The position numbers were made by a program, and so were the translations under genes. A stretch of DNA of 64,000 nt from Streptomyces sp. TG1A-60. Its GTDB lineage: Bacteria > Actinomycetota > Actinomycetes > Streptomycetales > Streptomycetaceae. Below, piece by piece: positions 11,438-21,694 of the stretch. Where the stretch lies: assembly GCF_037201975.1 (NCBI RefSeq), contig NZ_CP147520.1, positions 3,162,001 to 3,226,000 on the forward strand, read 5' to 3'. The notes beneath the pieces were generated by a model. The model was not told the DNA's origin. It made no database searches and saw nothing but the letters and a program-made list of their open reading frames with translations. Positions within the stretch are counted from its first letter, which is position 1, and the number at the start of each line of letters is the position of its first letter.

Positions 11438-12622
11438 GTGAACGACCTCGACCCCGCCACCTTCCTCACCCCCCTCCTCACCCCCGAGGGCCGCGCCCTC
11501 CTCGACGCGGTGCGCGGCACCGAACCGGCACGGGAGTTGGCCGTGGCGACCCGGCTGCGGCGGGACCACCCGGCTCCACTCGTCTCGGCGGCGATGGCAC
11601 AGGCACGGCTGCGGCAGCGGGCGGCGGCGAAGTTCGGGGCGGCGGACGCGGAGCGGATGTTCTTCACACCGAACGGGGTCGAGCAGTCGACGAGGACGAC
11701 GGTGGCGACGTACCGCGCGGAGCGCATGCGCGCGCTGGGCGTGGCCTCCGTCGCCGATCTGTGCTGCGGCATCGGCGGCGACGCGATCGCCCTCGCCCGG
11801 GCCGGCATCCGCGTCCTGGCCGTCGACCGCGACCCGCTGACGGCGGCGGTGGCCCGTGCCAACGCCGTCGCGCTCGGCCTCGCGGACCTGGTCGAGGTGC
11901 GGGAGGCAGACGTCACGGAGGTGGACGCCTCGCCGTACGACGCGGTCTTCGTGGACCCCGCGAGGCGCGGTGGCCGCGGCCGGATCTTCGACCCGGAGGC
12001 CTACTCGCCCCCGCTCTCCTGGGCCGTCGCCACCGCCCTCACCTCCCCCCGGGCCGCCCTGAAGATCGCCCCCGGCATCCCCCACGAGGCGATCCCCGCC
12101 GAGGCCGAGGCGGAGTGGATCTCGGACGGCGGCGACGTGAAGGAGGCGGTGCTGTGGTTCGGCACGGGGGCGGCGGGCGCCGTACGGGCGACCCTGCTGC
12201 CCGGGCCCCGGACCCTCGTGGGCCGCGACCTGCCCGACCCCGAAGTCCGTACCGTGGGCCGGTACCTGTACGAGCCCGACGGCGCCGTCATCCGGGCCCA
12301 CCTCGTCGCCGAGGTCGCCGCGGAACTCGACGGCGGCGGCCTCATCGACCCGACCATCGCGTACGTCACCGCCGACGCCCTCCGCCCCCTCCCCTACGCC
12401 ACCGCGTACGAGATCACCGACCGGCTCCCCTTCAACGTGAAGAAACTGAAGGCTCTGCTGAGGGAGCGCGAGGTCGGCATCCTGACCGTGAAGAAGCGCG
12501 GGTCGGCCGTCGAGCCGGAGGAGCTGCGGAAGAAGGTCAAGCCCCAGGGACGCAACTCGGCCACGGTCTTCCTGACCCGGGTCGCGGGAGCGCCGACGAT
12601 GCTGATCGGCCACCCGGCCTGA
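11438..12622 (+). CDS. Class I SAM-dependent methyltransferase, THUMP-like
   Basis: This 394-residue protein has the SAM-binding motif I DLCCGIGGDA (107-116), the acidic motif II end VLAVDRD and the DPARRG motif (173-178), which resembles the catalytic DPP(Y/F)-like motif of RNA methyltransferases. The C-terminal part (LPFNVKKLKALLREREVGILTVKKRGSAVEP) has the look of the THUMP-like RNA-contacting domain named in family databases. It is likely an RNA methyltransferase, with target unknown. GTG 11438 was chosen because the frame stays open far upstream but similarity begins near MNDLDPATFLTPLLTPEG. Confidence 0.85.
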   Translation: MNDLDPATFLTPLLTPEGRALLDAVRGTEPARELAVATRLRRDHPAPLVSAAMAQARLRQRAAAKFGAADAERMFFTPNGVEQSTRTTVATYRAERMRALGVASVADLCCGIGGDAIALARAGIRVLAVDRDPLTAAVARANAVALGLADLVEVREADVTEVDASPYDAVFVDPARRGGRGRIFDPEAYSPPLSWAVATALTSPRAALKIAPGIPHEAIPAEAEAEWISDGGDVKEAVLWFGTGAAGAVRATLLPGPRTLVGRDLPDPEVRTVGRYLYEPDGAVIRAHLVAEVAAELDGGGLIDPTIAYVTADALRPLPYATAYEITDRLPFNVKKLKALLREREVGILTVKKRGSAVEPEELRKKVKPQGRNSATVFLTRVAGAPTMLIGHPA

Positions 12623-12698
12623 CCCCCGCCCGGCCTGCCCCACCTTGTCCTCCCCCTCACCCTGTCCGCCCTCACACGGCCCGCCTCGGCCGGCCTCC

Positions 12699-13988
12699 TC
12701 AGTCGTCCCCCTCCGCCCGCGCCAGCAACAACGCCCGCTCCCGCTCGTTCCGCGCCAGCCCCGCCGCCCGTTCGAACTCGGCCCGTGCCGCCTCCGTACG
12801 CCCCAGTCGCCGCAGCAGGTCCCCACGCACGCTCGGCAGCAGGTGGTAGTCGCGGAGGGCGGGTTCCCCGGCGAGACGGTCCACGATCTCCAGGGCCGGG
12901 CCCGGACCCTCCGCCATCGAGACGGCGACAGCGCGGTTCAGTTCCACCACGGGCGACGGGGACCGGGCGGCCAGCAGGGCGTACAGGGTCGCGATCCGCG
13001 TCCAGTCCGTCTCCTCGTACGTGTACGCCTGGGCGTGGCAGGCGGCGATGGCGGCCTGGAGGGCGTACGCGCCCGGGGCACCGCTCGCGGCGGTGGCGCG
13101 GCCGAGGGCGGTGAAGCCGCGGGCGACGAGGAGGCGGTTCCAGCGGCGGCGGTCCTGGTCCTTCAGGAGGACGGGTTCGCCGGACGGTCCCGTGCGGGTG
13201 GCGGACCGCGACTCCTGGAGCTCCAGCAACGCCACCAAGCCGTGTACTTCGGGCTCCTCGGGCATCAGCTGGGCGAGGACGCGGGCGAGCCGGAGGGCGT
13301 CCTCGCACAGGGCGGGGCGCAGCAGGTCGTCGCCGGCGGTGGCCGCGTAGCCCTCGTTGAAAATCAGGTAGATGACCTCCAGCACGGAGTCCAGGCGGGC
13401 CTCGCGGTCGGGGCCGTAGGGCACCTCGAAGGCGACGCCCTTGGCGGCGAGGGTCCGTTTGGCGCGGACGATGCGCTGGGCGACCGTCGCCTCGGGTGCC
13501 AGGAAGGCGCGGGCGATCTCGGCCGTGGTGAGGCCGCCGAGCAGGCGGAGGGTGAGGGCGATGCGGGCCTCGGCGGAGAGCACGGGGTGGCAGGCCGTGA
13601 AGACGAGGCGGAGCAGGTCGTCGTCGATGCCGTCCGGGTCGGACGGCTGATCGAGATAGGGACCCGCCGCCTCCAGGTCCCGGCCCACCTCCGCCAGCTT
13701 CCGCGCGTACCGCTCCCGGCGGCGCACGAGGTCGATCGCCCGATGCTTGGCCGTGGCCATCAGCCACGCGCCCGGACTGTCCGGAACCCCGTCCCGCGGC
13801 CACCGCTCCAGGGCCGCGACCAGCGCGTCCTGCGCCAGTTCCTCCGCGATACCGACGTCCCGCACGATGCGCGCGACACCGGCGATGAGCCGGGGCGCCT
13901 CCATGCGGAAGACGGTTTCGATGGCCCTGTCGGTGTCGGGGTGGGGGTGGGGGTCGGGGCTGGTGTCGGCGGTGGGCTGTGGGTTCAC
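12699..13988 (-). CDS. ECF42-type sigma factor with C-terminal TPR-like extension
   Basis: The protein has 429 residues, far longer than ordinary ECF factors. Region 2 is at about 20-95 (ETVFRMEAPRLIAGVARIVRD, EELAQDALVAALERWP, PGAWLMATAKHRAIDLVRRR) and region 4 at about 130-185 (LTTAEIARAFLAPEATVAQRIVRAK). A helical ~200-residue extension follows (LDSVLEVIYLIFNEGYAATAGDDLL ... TALGRATAASG ... ELNRAVAVSMAEGPG ... HLLPSVRGDLLRRLGR), the hallmark of group ECF42. This group is always found with DGPF (YCII-like) proteins, and one lies just upstream in the same direction, 44 bp away. GTG 13988 is the likely start. Confidence 0.92.
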   Translation of the reverse strand: MNPQPTADTSPDPHPHPDTDRAIETVFRMEAPRLIAGVARIVRDVGIAEELAQDALVAALERWPRDGVPDSPGAWLMATAKHRAIDLVRRRERYARKLAEVGRDLEAAGPYLDQPSDPDGIDDDLLRLVFTACHPVLSAEARIALTLRLLGGLTTAEIARAFLAPEATVAQRIVRAKRTLAAKGVAFEVPYGPDREARLDSVLEVIYLIFNEGYAATAGDDLLRPALCEDALRLARVLAQLMPEEPEVHGLVALLELQESRSATRTGPSGEPVLLKDQDRRRWNRLLVARGFTALGRATAASGAPGAYALQAAIAACHAQAYTYEETDWTRIATLYALLAARSPSPVVELNRAVAVSMAEGPGPALEIVDRLAGEPALRDYHLLPSVRGDLLRRLGRTEAARAEFERAAGLARNERERALLLARAEGDD

Positions 13989-14031
13989 AGCCCACCATCA
14001 GACACCCGGCGGGCACCCCGGCCAAACAGGC

Positions 14032-14387
14032 TCAGCCCTCCTGGATCTCCCGCACCTCGCACGTCACCGTCCAGTGCTCCTCGTGCACCTTCAGGAACCG
14101 CTTGGTCCACTCGACCGCCTCGGCCATGTCCTTGCACTGCATCAGCGCGTATCCCCCGACGACCTCCTTGGTCTCGGTGAACGGCCCGTCGGTGACCGAC
14201 AGTTCGCCGCCCTCCCAACGCACCCTCTTCCCCCTGCGGTCGGCGTCAGCCCGGCGGTGTCGAGCATGACCCCCGCCTTGGTGATCTCCTCCAGCAGATC
14301 CCCCATCCGCTGCATCAGCTCGGGGCTCGGCCCCTCGGCGGGCGCGGTCGTCTCGTCGATCCGGACCATCGACAGGTAGCGCGGCAT
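14032..14387 (-). pseudogene. DGPF/YCII-family protein with a one-base frameshift
   Basis: Two overlapping frames together make one complete ECF42 partner protein of about 118 residues. The first half begins at ATG 14387 (MPRYLSMVRIDETTAPAEGPSPELMQRMGDLL, ending at TPTAGG). The second half, in the next frame, reads VRWEGGELSV, then the signature DGPFTETKEVVGGYAL, and ends EVREIQEG at 14032. The break lies at about 14225-14240, beside a C5 run (CTTCCCCCTG). Shifting back by one base, that is one missing nucleotide, restores the frame. In this sequence the product would lose its DGPF motif. It may be a true mutation or a homopolymer sequencing error. Confidence 0.85.
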
Positions 14388-14440
14388 GGTGACTCCCAGT
14401 GCATCGGCGGACGGGGCCTCTCCCCGCCTCTCACCCATGC

Positions 14441-14467
14441 GTCGAACGGGAGGCGCCCGGATCGACA
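14441..14467 (-). promoter_or_regulatory. ECF42-type promoter
   Basis: On the minus strand, TGTCGA (14467-14462) is followed 17 bp later by CGAC (14444-14441). This matches the published ECF42 target motif, TGTCGA in the -35 region and CGA(T/C) in the -10 region. It lies 53 bp upstream of the DGPF start codon, so the sigma factor probably controls its own DGPF-sigma operon. Confidence 0.75.
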
Positions 14468-14617
14468 CATCCGGCGAAGTTTCCCGAAGATTCTTCGCGG
14501 TGCCTGTCCGCGCAGGTCGGCGGGTATGCGTCGGTCGCGGGACGCTCGCAGTCAGTACGGTGGCGGTCGGCCGGCGAAGTGCTCGATCTTCTCGGCCCGC
14601 GTGCTGTCAGGGGCGCG

Positions 14618-15679
14618 TCACTTCAACGACTCCCACAGCTCACCCGCCTCCGGCTCCTCCGCCACCACCCGGTTGCGGTCGTAGGGGGCCGTCGTCACCG
14701 GCATCATCACGGTTCTCGTGTCGTCCGGCGACAGGCCCTGCAGGCTCTCGCCGAGGTTCGTCAACTCGCTGAGCGAGTCCAGTCCGGTGTCCGTCGTGAG
14801 GCTGCCGGTGATCGCGTCGGCGACCTCGTAGAGGCGGGTGGGGTCGGTCAGGAGGTCCGTGGAGGCGATCTGGTCCAGCAGGGCCTTCACCAGCTTCTGC
14901 TGGAGGCCTATGCGGCCGAGGTCGCTGCCGTCGCCTATGCCGTGGCGGGTGCGGGCGAAGGCGAGGGCCTGTTCACCGTCCAGACGGTGGGTGCCGGCCT
15001 CCAGGGTCAGGTGGGAATCGTCGTCGTCGATGTCCTCGTCCGTCGTGACCGTGACGCCGCCGAGGGCGTCGACGACCTTCGCGAAGCCGGAGAAGTCGAT
15101 CTCGATGTAGTGGTCCATGCGGACGTTCGTCATCGACTCGACGGTCTTGACCGCGCAGACCGGGCCGCCGACCGCGTACGCGCTGTTGAACATCGCGTTG
15201 TACGCCACCGCCGTCGAACCGCCCGACTCCAGTGGGCAGGGCGGGCGGGTGACCAGGGTGTCGCGGGGGATGCTGACGACCGTCGCCCCGGTGCGGCCCT
15301 CGTCGACGTGGACGACCATCGCGGTGTCGGAGCGGGCACCCGCGCCCTCGTCGCCGCCGCCGAGTTCGGCGTTCTCCTCGCCGCTGCGGGAGTCGGAGCC
15401 GAGGACGAGGATGTTCAGGGCGCCGCTCGGCGGGGGCGGGGCGGCGGCCGACGCGGAGGGCTCCGAAGAGGACCGGAGCCTCGCGGGACGGTCGTCACCG
15501 AGAGCGCCGTCGATGTCGACGCTCCTGATGTTGCCGTTCAGCCGCCAGAACGCCCAGCCCGCTCCGCCCGCACCGAGTACGAGGACACCGACGAGCGTGA
15601 GCACGGCGAGCTTCAGCCGGCGCCGCCGTCCGCCCGCACCCCCGGTGCCGTCCCCGCACTCGTTTCCTTCACCAGTCAC
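14618..15679 (-). CDS. LytR-CpsA-Psr (LCP) family cell-wall glycopolymer ligase
   Basis: The 353-residue membrane-anchored protein has a basic N-terminus and a single transmembrane helix at about 23-46 (LKLAVLTLVGVLVLGAGGAG). A Ser/Pro/Ala-rich linker follows. The LCP domain begins with LNILVLGSDSR and contains the RSDTAMVVHVD strand, VVSIPRDTLV (arginine and aspartates that bind the pyrophosphate lipid) and the LDGEQALAFARTRHG segment with catalytic arginines. LCP enzymes attach teichoic acid or other glycopolymers to peptidoglycan at the outer face of the membrane. Length is typical, and no LytR_C domain is present. Confidence 0.9.
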   Translation of the reverse strand: MTGEGNECGDGTGGAGGRRRRLKLAVLTLVGVLVLGAGGAGWAFWRLNGNIRSVDIDGALGDDRPARLRSSSEPSASAAAPPPPSGALNILVLGSDSRSGEENAELGGGDEGAGARSDTAMVVHVDEGRTGATVVSIPRDTLVTRPPCPLESGGSTAVAYNAMFNSAYAVGGPVCAVKTVESMTNVRMDHYIEIDFSGFAKVVDALGGVTVTTDEDIDDDDSHLTLEAGTHRLDGEQALAFARTRHGIGDGSDLGRIGLQQKLVKALLDQIASTDLLTDPTRLYEVADAITGSLTTDTGLDSLSELTNLGESLQGLSPDDTRTVMMPVTTAPYDRNRVVAEEPEAGELWESLK

Positions 15680-15775
15680 ATACAGGAACGTACGTCCGAA
15701 TTGTTACGGGCGGGAAGCACCTGCCGCGTTTCCTTCGGAAATTCTCAGACTTCTCATCCGTCACCTCGTCCGTTC

Positions 15776-18305
<2,530 letters not shown>

Positions 18306-18364
18306 GGGCGGGATCGTATCCCTGCACGCCCTCTTGACGAACCTTTTCGACGGCCTTACGTTCC

Positions 18365-18449
18365 CGGAACATTCGAAGCTTAACCCGAAACATTCGCACA
18401 GCTCGCACCATCGCGCAGCCCGCACGGCCGACACATCCGAAACGTTCGG
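18365..18449. promoter_or_regulatory. Cluster of CGAA-N3-TTCG operators between bxlR and bxlE
   Basis: Two perfect dyads, CGAAACATTCG (18386-18396) and CCGAAACGTTCGG (18437-18449), and one with a single mismatch, CGGAACATTCG (18365-18375), lie in the 158-bp divergent region. The last perfect site ends 15 bp before the bxlE ATG. They are the expected binding sites of the LacI regulator on both promoters. Confidence 0.78.
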
Positions 18450-18463
18450 GAGAGGTGCTGTCC

Positions 18464-19798
18464 ATGGAGTCGAACAGAGGGCGGTCGTTCAACAGGCGCT
18501 GGTTCCTCGGCGCCGGTTCCGCCTCGTTGCTCACCGCGGGACTCGGTACCGGACTCACCGCCTGCGGCTCCGGCGGCGGCGCGGGCGGCGACGGCAAGAC
18601 GATCACCGCGTTCGTGTACGGCGACGACGCGGTGAAGGTCCAGCAGGCGGGCGTCGACCGGTACAACGAGTCGGCCGCCGCGAAGAAGGCCGGCGGCACG
18701 GTCAAGCTGCAGAAGGTCCCCGGCTCCGACTACTCCCCCAAGCTCCGCACGGCCATGGGCTCCCCCAGCGCCCCGGACGTCTTCTTCAACTGGGGCGGCG
18801 GCTCCATCAAGCCGTACGAGGAGGCCGGCAAACTCGTCGACCTCACCGACATCATCGAGGGCGACCCGGTCCTCAAGGACGGTTTCCTGCCCTCGGTCCT
18901 CGCCTCCGGCGACCTGGAGGGCCGCCACTACGGCATCCCGATGCGCGGTATGCAGCCGGTCATCCTCTTCTACAACAAGGCCGTCTTCGCCGAGCACAAG
19001 CTCCAGCCGCCCACCACCTGGGACCAGTTGCTCGACAACAACGCCAAGCTGAAGAAGGCGAAGATCACCCCCTTCGCCCTCGGCGGTACCGACGTCTGGC
19101 CCGACCTGATGTGGCTGGAGTACCTGGTCGACCGCATCGGCGGCCCCGAGGTCTTCCGGCGCATCCAGGACGGCGACGCCGAGGGCTGGGGCGACCCCGC
19201 CGTCCTCAAGGCCGCCGAACTGGCCAAGGAGCTCATCGACGACGGCGCCTTCGGCTCCAAGTTCACCTCCGTGTCGTACGTCAACGGCGGCGCCCCCGCG
19301 GTCTTCGCGCGCGGCAAGGCGGCCATGCATCTGATGGGCTCCTGGGAGTACTCCACGCAGCTCGGCAAGTTCCCCGACTTCGCCAGGAAGAACCTGGGCT
19401 GGGCCGCCTTCCCGACCGTCGAGGGCGGCACCGGCGACGTCCGCAACGTCGTCGGCAACCCCACCAACTACTGGTCCGTCAACGCCCGTACGCAGAACAG
19501 GGACCTGGCGATCGGCCTCCTCAGGGACTGCGCGTCCCAGGCGTACGCGCAGGACCTCATCGACAACGGCGACGTCCCGACCACCTCGAACGCGGCCGAG
19601 CTGCTGTCCTCCTCGCCCAACCCCGAGTACGCGAGGTTCCAGTACGACATGGTCCAGCGGGCCCCGGCCTTCACGCTCTCCTGGGACCAGGCGCTCGGCG
19701 ACGGGCTCGGCACCCGCATGCACACGGAGATAGGCAAGCTGTTCGCGGGGCAGTCCTCGCCGAGCGAGTTCGTCACGGCCTGCAAGGGGCTCAAGTGA
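18464..19798 (+). CDS. bxlE: Sugar ABC transporter substrate-binding lipoprotein, BxlE-like
   Basis: The 444-residue extracellular binding protein of family 1 has an N-terminus with [14 protein letters not shown], a twin-arginine-like signal, and lipobox LTAC, so it may be a Tat-exported lipoprotein. The mature domain includes [41 protein letters not shown] and [17 protein letters not shown], as in xylobiose- or cellobiose-type binding proteins. ATG 18464 has ribosome-binding site GGGAGAGG at 8-nt spacing. An in-frame GTG at 18455 is less likely. It heads the operon with two permeases and a GH3 enzyme. No ATPase gene is present, so the shared MsiK ATPase is expected to power it. Confidence 0.88.
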   Translation: MESNRGRSFNRRWFLGAGSASLLTAGLGTGLTACGSGGGAGGDGKTITAFVYGDDAVKVQQAGVDRYNESAAAKKAGGTVKLQKVPGSDYSPKLRTAMGSPSAPDVFFNWGGGSIKPYEEAGKLVDLTDIIEGDPVLKDGFLPSVLASGDLEGRHYGIPMRGMQPVILFYNKAVFAEHKLQPPTTWDQLLDNNAKLKKAKITPFALGGTDVWPDLMWLEYLVDRIGGPEVFRRIQDGDAEGWGDPAVLKAAELAKELIDDGAFGSKFTSVSYVNGGAPAVFARGKAAMHLMGSWEYSTQLGKFPDFARKNLGWAAFPTVEGGTGDVRNVVGNPTNYWSVNARTQNRDLAIGLLRDCASQAYAQDLIDNGDVPTTSNAAELLSSSPNPEYARFQYDMVQRAPAFTLSWDQALGDGLGTRMHTEIGKLFAGQSSPSEFVTACKGLK

Positions 19799-20700
19799 CC
19801 GTCACGGTCGAGAAGGCCACGTCGGCGGAGCGGGGGCCGGCCCGCCGCGCGCACCGCGCCGGCCGCCCGCATGCCGCCTGGGCCCTCCCCGGCGTCCTCT
19901 TCTTCGCCTTCTTCGCCGTCGTCCCGATGGCCCTCGCCCTCTACCTGTCCTTCACCAGCTGGGACGGCCTCGGCGACCCGAGACCGGTCGGCCTCGACAA
20001 CTGGAAGAAGCTTCTCGACGACCCCCGGATGACGCAGTCCCTCTGGCTGACCGTCCTCCTGACGGTCGCCAGCTGGGTCTTCCAGACGGTCGTCGCCCTG
20101 CTGCTCGGCGTCTGGGCGGCGGGCCGGCAGCGCAACCGCGCGATCCTCTCCGCGGTCTTCTTCGTCCCGTTCCTGCTCTCCTCCACCGCCATCGCGATCC
20201 TCTTCCACGCCCTCCTCGACCCGAACTTCGGCATCATCCAGAAGGACACCCTGGGCTCGCAGAGCGGCGCGTTCCTCGCGATCGTCTTCGTCGGCGGCTG
20301 GCAGTTCATCCCCTTCCACACCCTGATCTACCAGGGCGGGGCCCGCCAGATCCCCGACGTCCTCTACCAGGCCGCCGCCATCGACGGCGCGGGCCGCTAC
20401 CGCCGGTTCTTCTCGATCACGCTGCCGCAGCTGCGCCACACGGTCACCACGTCCACGGTCCTGATGGTCGTCGGCTCCCTGACGTACTTCGAGACGGTCC
20501 TGATCCTCACCAAGGGCGGCCCCGGCACGGACACCGCGATCCTGCCGTACCTGATGTACGAGGCGGGCTTCAAGACGTACGACTTCGGCTACGCGAGCGC
20601 CATCGCGTCCTTCCTGGTCCTCACCGCTACGGGCCTGTCGCTCGTCCTGGTCCGGCTGACCGGCTTCGGCGCCATGCGCAGCACACGCGAAGGGATGTGA
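19795..20700 (+). CDS. bxlF: Sugar ABC transporter permease 1, BxlF-like
   Basis: The 301-residue MalF-type permease has about six hydrophobic segments (first at [21 protein letters not shown]). The EAA loop [21 protein letters not shown] contacts the ATPase. GTG 19795 overlaps the bxlE stop by four bases (GTGA), which suggests translational coupling. It forms the import channel with the next gene. Confidence 0.88.
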   Translation: MTVTVEKATSAERGPARRAHRAGRPHAAWALPGVLFFAFFAVVPMALALYLSFTSWDGLGDPRPVGLDNWKKLLDDPRMTQSLWLTVLLTVASWVFQTVVALLLGVWAAGRQRNRAILSAVFFVPFLLSSTAIAILFHALLDPNFGIIQKDTLGSQSGAFLAIVFVGGWQFIPFHTLIYQGGARQIPDVLYQAAAIDGAGRYRRFFSITLPQLRHTVTTSTVLMVVGSLTYFETVLILTKGGPGTDTAILPYLMYEAGFKTYDFGYASAIASFLVLTATGLSLVLVRLTGFGAMRSTREGM

Positions 20701-20704
20701 CGCG

Positions 20705-21610
20705 GTGTCACACGACACATTGCCGCGCCCCACGAAGACCCGGCAGCCGGCGGGAAGCCCGCCCACGGCGTCCGCCCGCCGTCGGCGTCACTGGACCAGA
20801 CGCGGCAACCCGGTCGCGGGGCTCGGCGCCTTCCTCTGGCTGGTCATCGTCCTGATCCCCCTCTACGCGATGCTGTCGGCCTCCCTCACGGGCGCGGACA
20901 AGGCCCTCACGGGCAACCCGCTGAAGCCCCCCACGGACCCGACCCTCGACAACTACAACACCGTCCTCACCAGCGGCTTCGGCCATCTGCTGACCAACAC
21001 GGCGATCGTCGCGGTCACGGTCGTGGGCCTCGTCCTGGTCCTGTCCATCCCCCTGGCGTACGTGACCGTCCGCACCCGCGACCGCTGGTCGAACGCCGCC
21101 TTCCGCCTGTTCCTGCTGGGCGTGGCGATCCCGGCACAGGCGGTCGTCGTCCCCCTGTACCTCCTGATCGCGAAACTCGATCTCTACGACACCCTCCTGG
21201 CCGTCATCCTCCCGACGGCCGCCTTCGCGATGCCGGTCTCCGTCCTGGTCCTGGTCGGCACCCTGCGGGACGTCTCGGAGGACCTGTACGAGGCGATGGC
21301 CCTGGACGGCGCCTCACCCCTGCGGACGCTCTTCCAGCTGACGATCCCGCTGGCCAAGGGAGGTATCAGCACGGTCGTGATCTTCTCGGCGCTCCAGGCC
21401 TGGAACGGCTTCCTGTTCCCGCTGATCTTCACCCAGTCCGACGGCCCCCGTGTCCTCACCCTCGGCCTCTTCAACTACGTCAGCCAGTTCGGCGTCAACA
21501 TCCCCGCCCTGCTCGCCTCGGTCGTCCTCTCCGGCATCCCGGTCTTCGCCGTGTACCTGGTGGCGCGGCGGGCGCTGGTGGGCGGGCTGATGGGCGTGGG
21601 CGGCAAGTGA
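20705..21610 (+). CDS. bxlG: Sugar ABC transporter permease 2, BxlG-like
   Basis: The 301-residue MalG-type permease has its first membrane helix at LGAFLWLVIVLIPLYAMLSASL. The EAA loop AMALDGASPLRTLFQLTIPLAK is complete, and the C-terminal region GIPVFAVYLVARRALVGGLMGVGGK is typical of the family. GTG 20705 follows the previous stop by four bases. The N-terminus before the first helix is longer and basic (TASARRRRHWTRRGN). Confidence 0.88.
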   Translation: MSHDTLPRPTKTRQPAGSPPTASARRRRHWTRRGNPVAGLGAFLWLVIVLIPLYAMLSASLTGADKALTGNPLKPPTDPTLDNYNTVLTSGFGHLLTNTAIVAVTVVGLVLVLSIPLAYVTVRTRDRWSNAAFRLFLLGVAIPAQAVVVPLYLLIAKLDLYDTLLAVILPTAAFAMPVSVLVLVGTLRDVSEDLYEAMALDGASPLRTLFQLTIPLAKGGISTVVIFSALQAWNGFLFPLIFTQSDGPRVLTLGLFNYVSQFGVNIPALLASVVLSGIPVFAVYLVARRALVGGLMGVGGK

Positions 21611-21694
21611 GCCCCTCCGCGGCCCCTTCGCATCGTCGCCGCGGAACCCCACCGACTCGTTGCCACTGAAACTCACCGACCCGACAGGAGTTTC

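Noticed and set aside
9668..12622. A very long plus-strand frame of 984 codons
   Set aside because: Only its last 394 codons (from GTG 11438) are a real methyltransferase. The first 590 are antisense to two deacetylase genes and have no domain.
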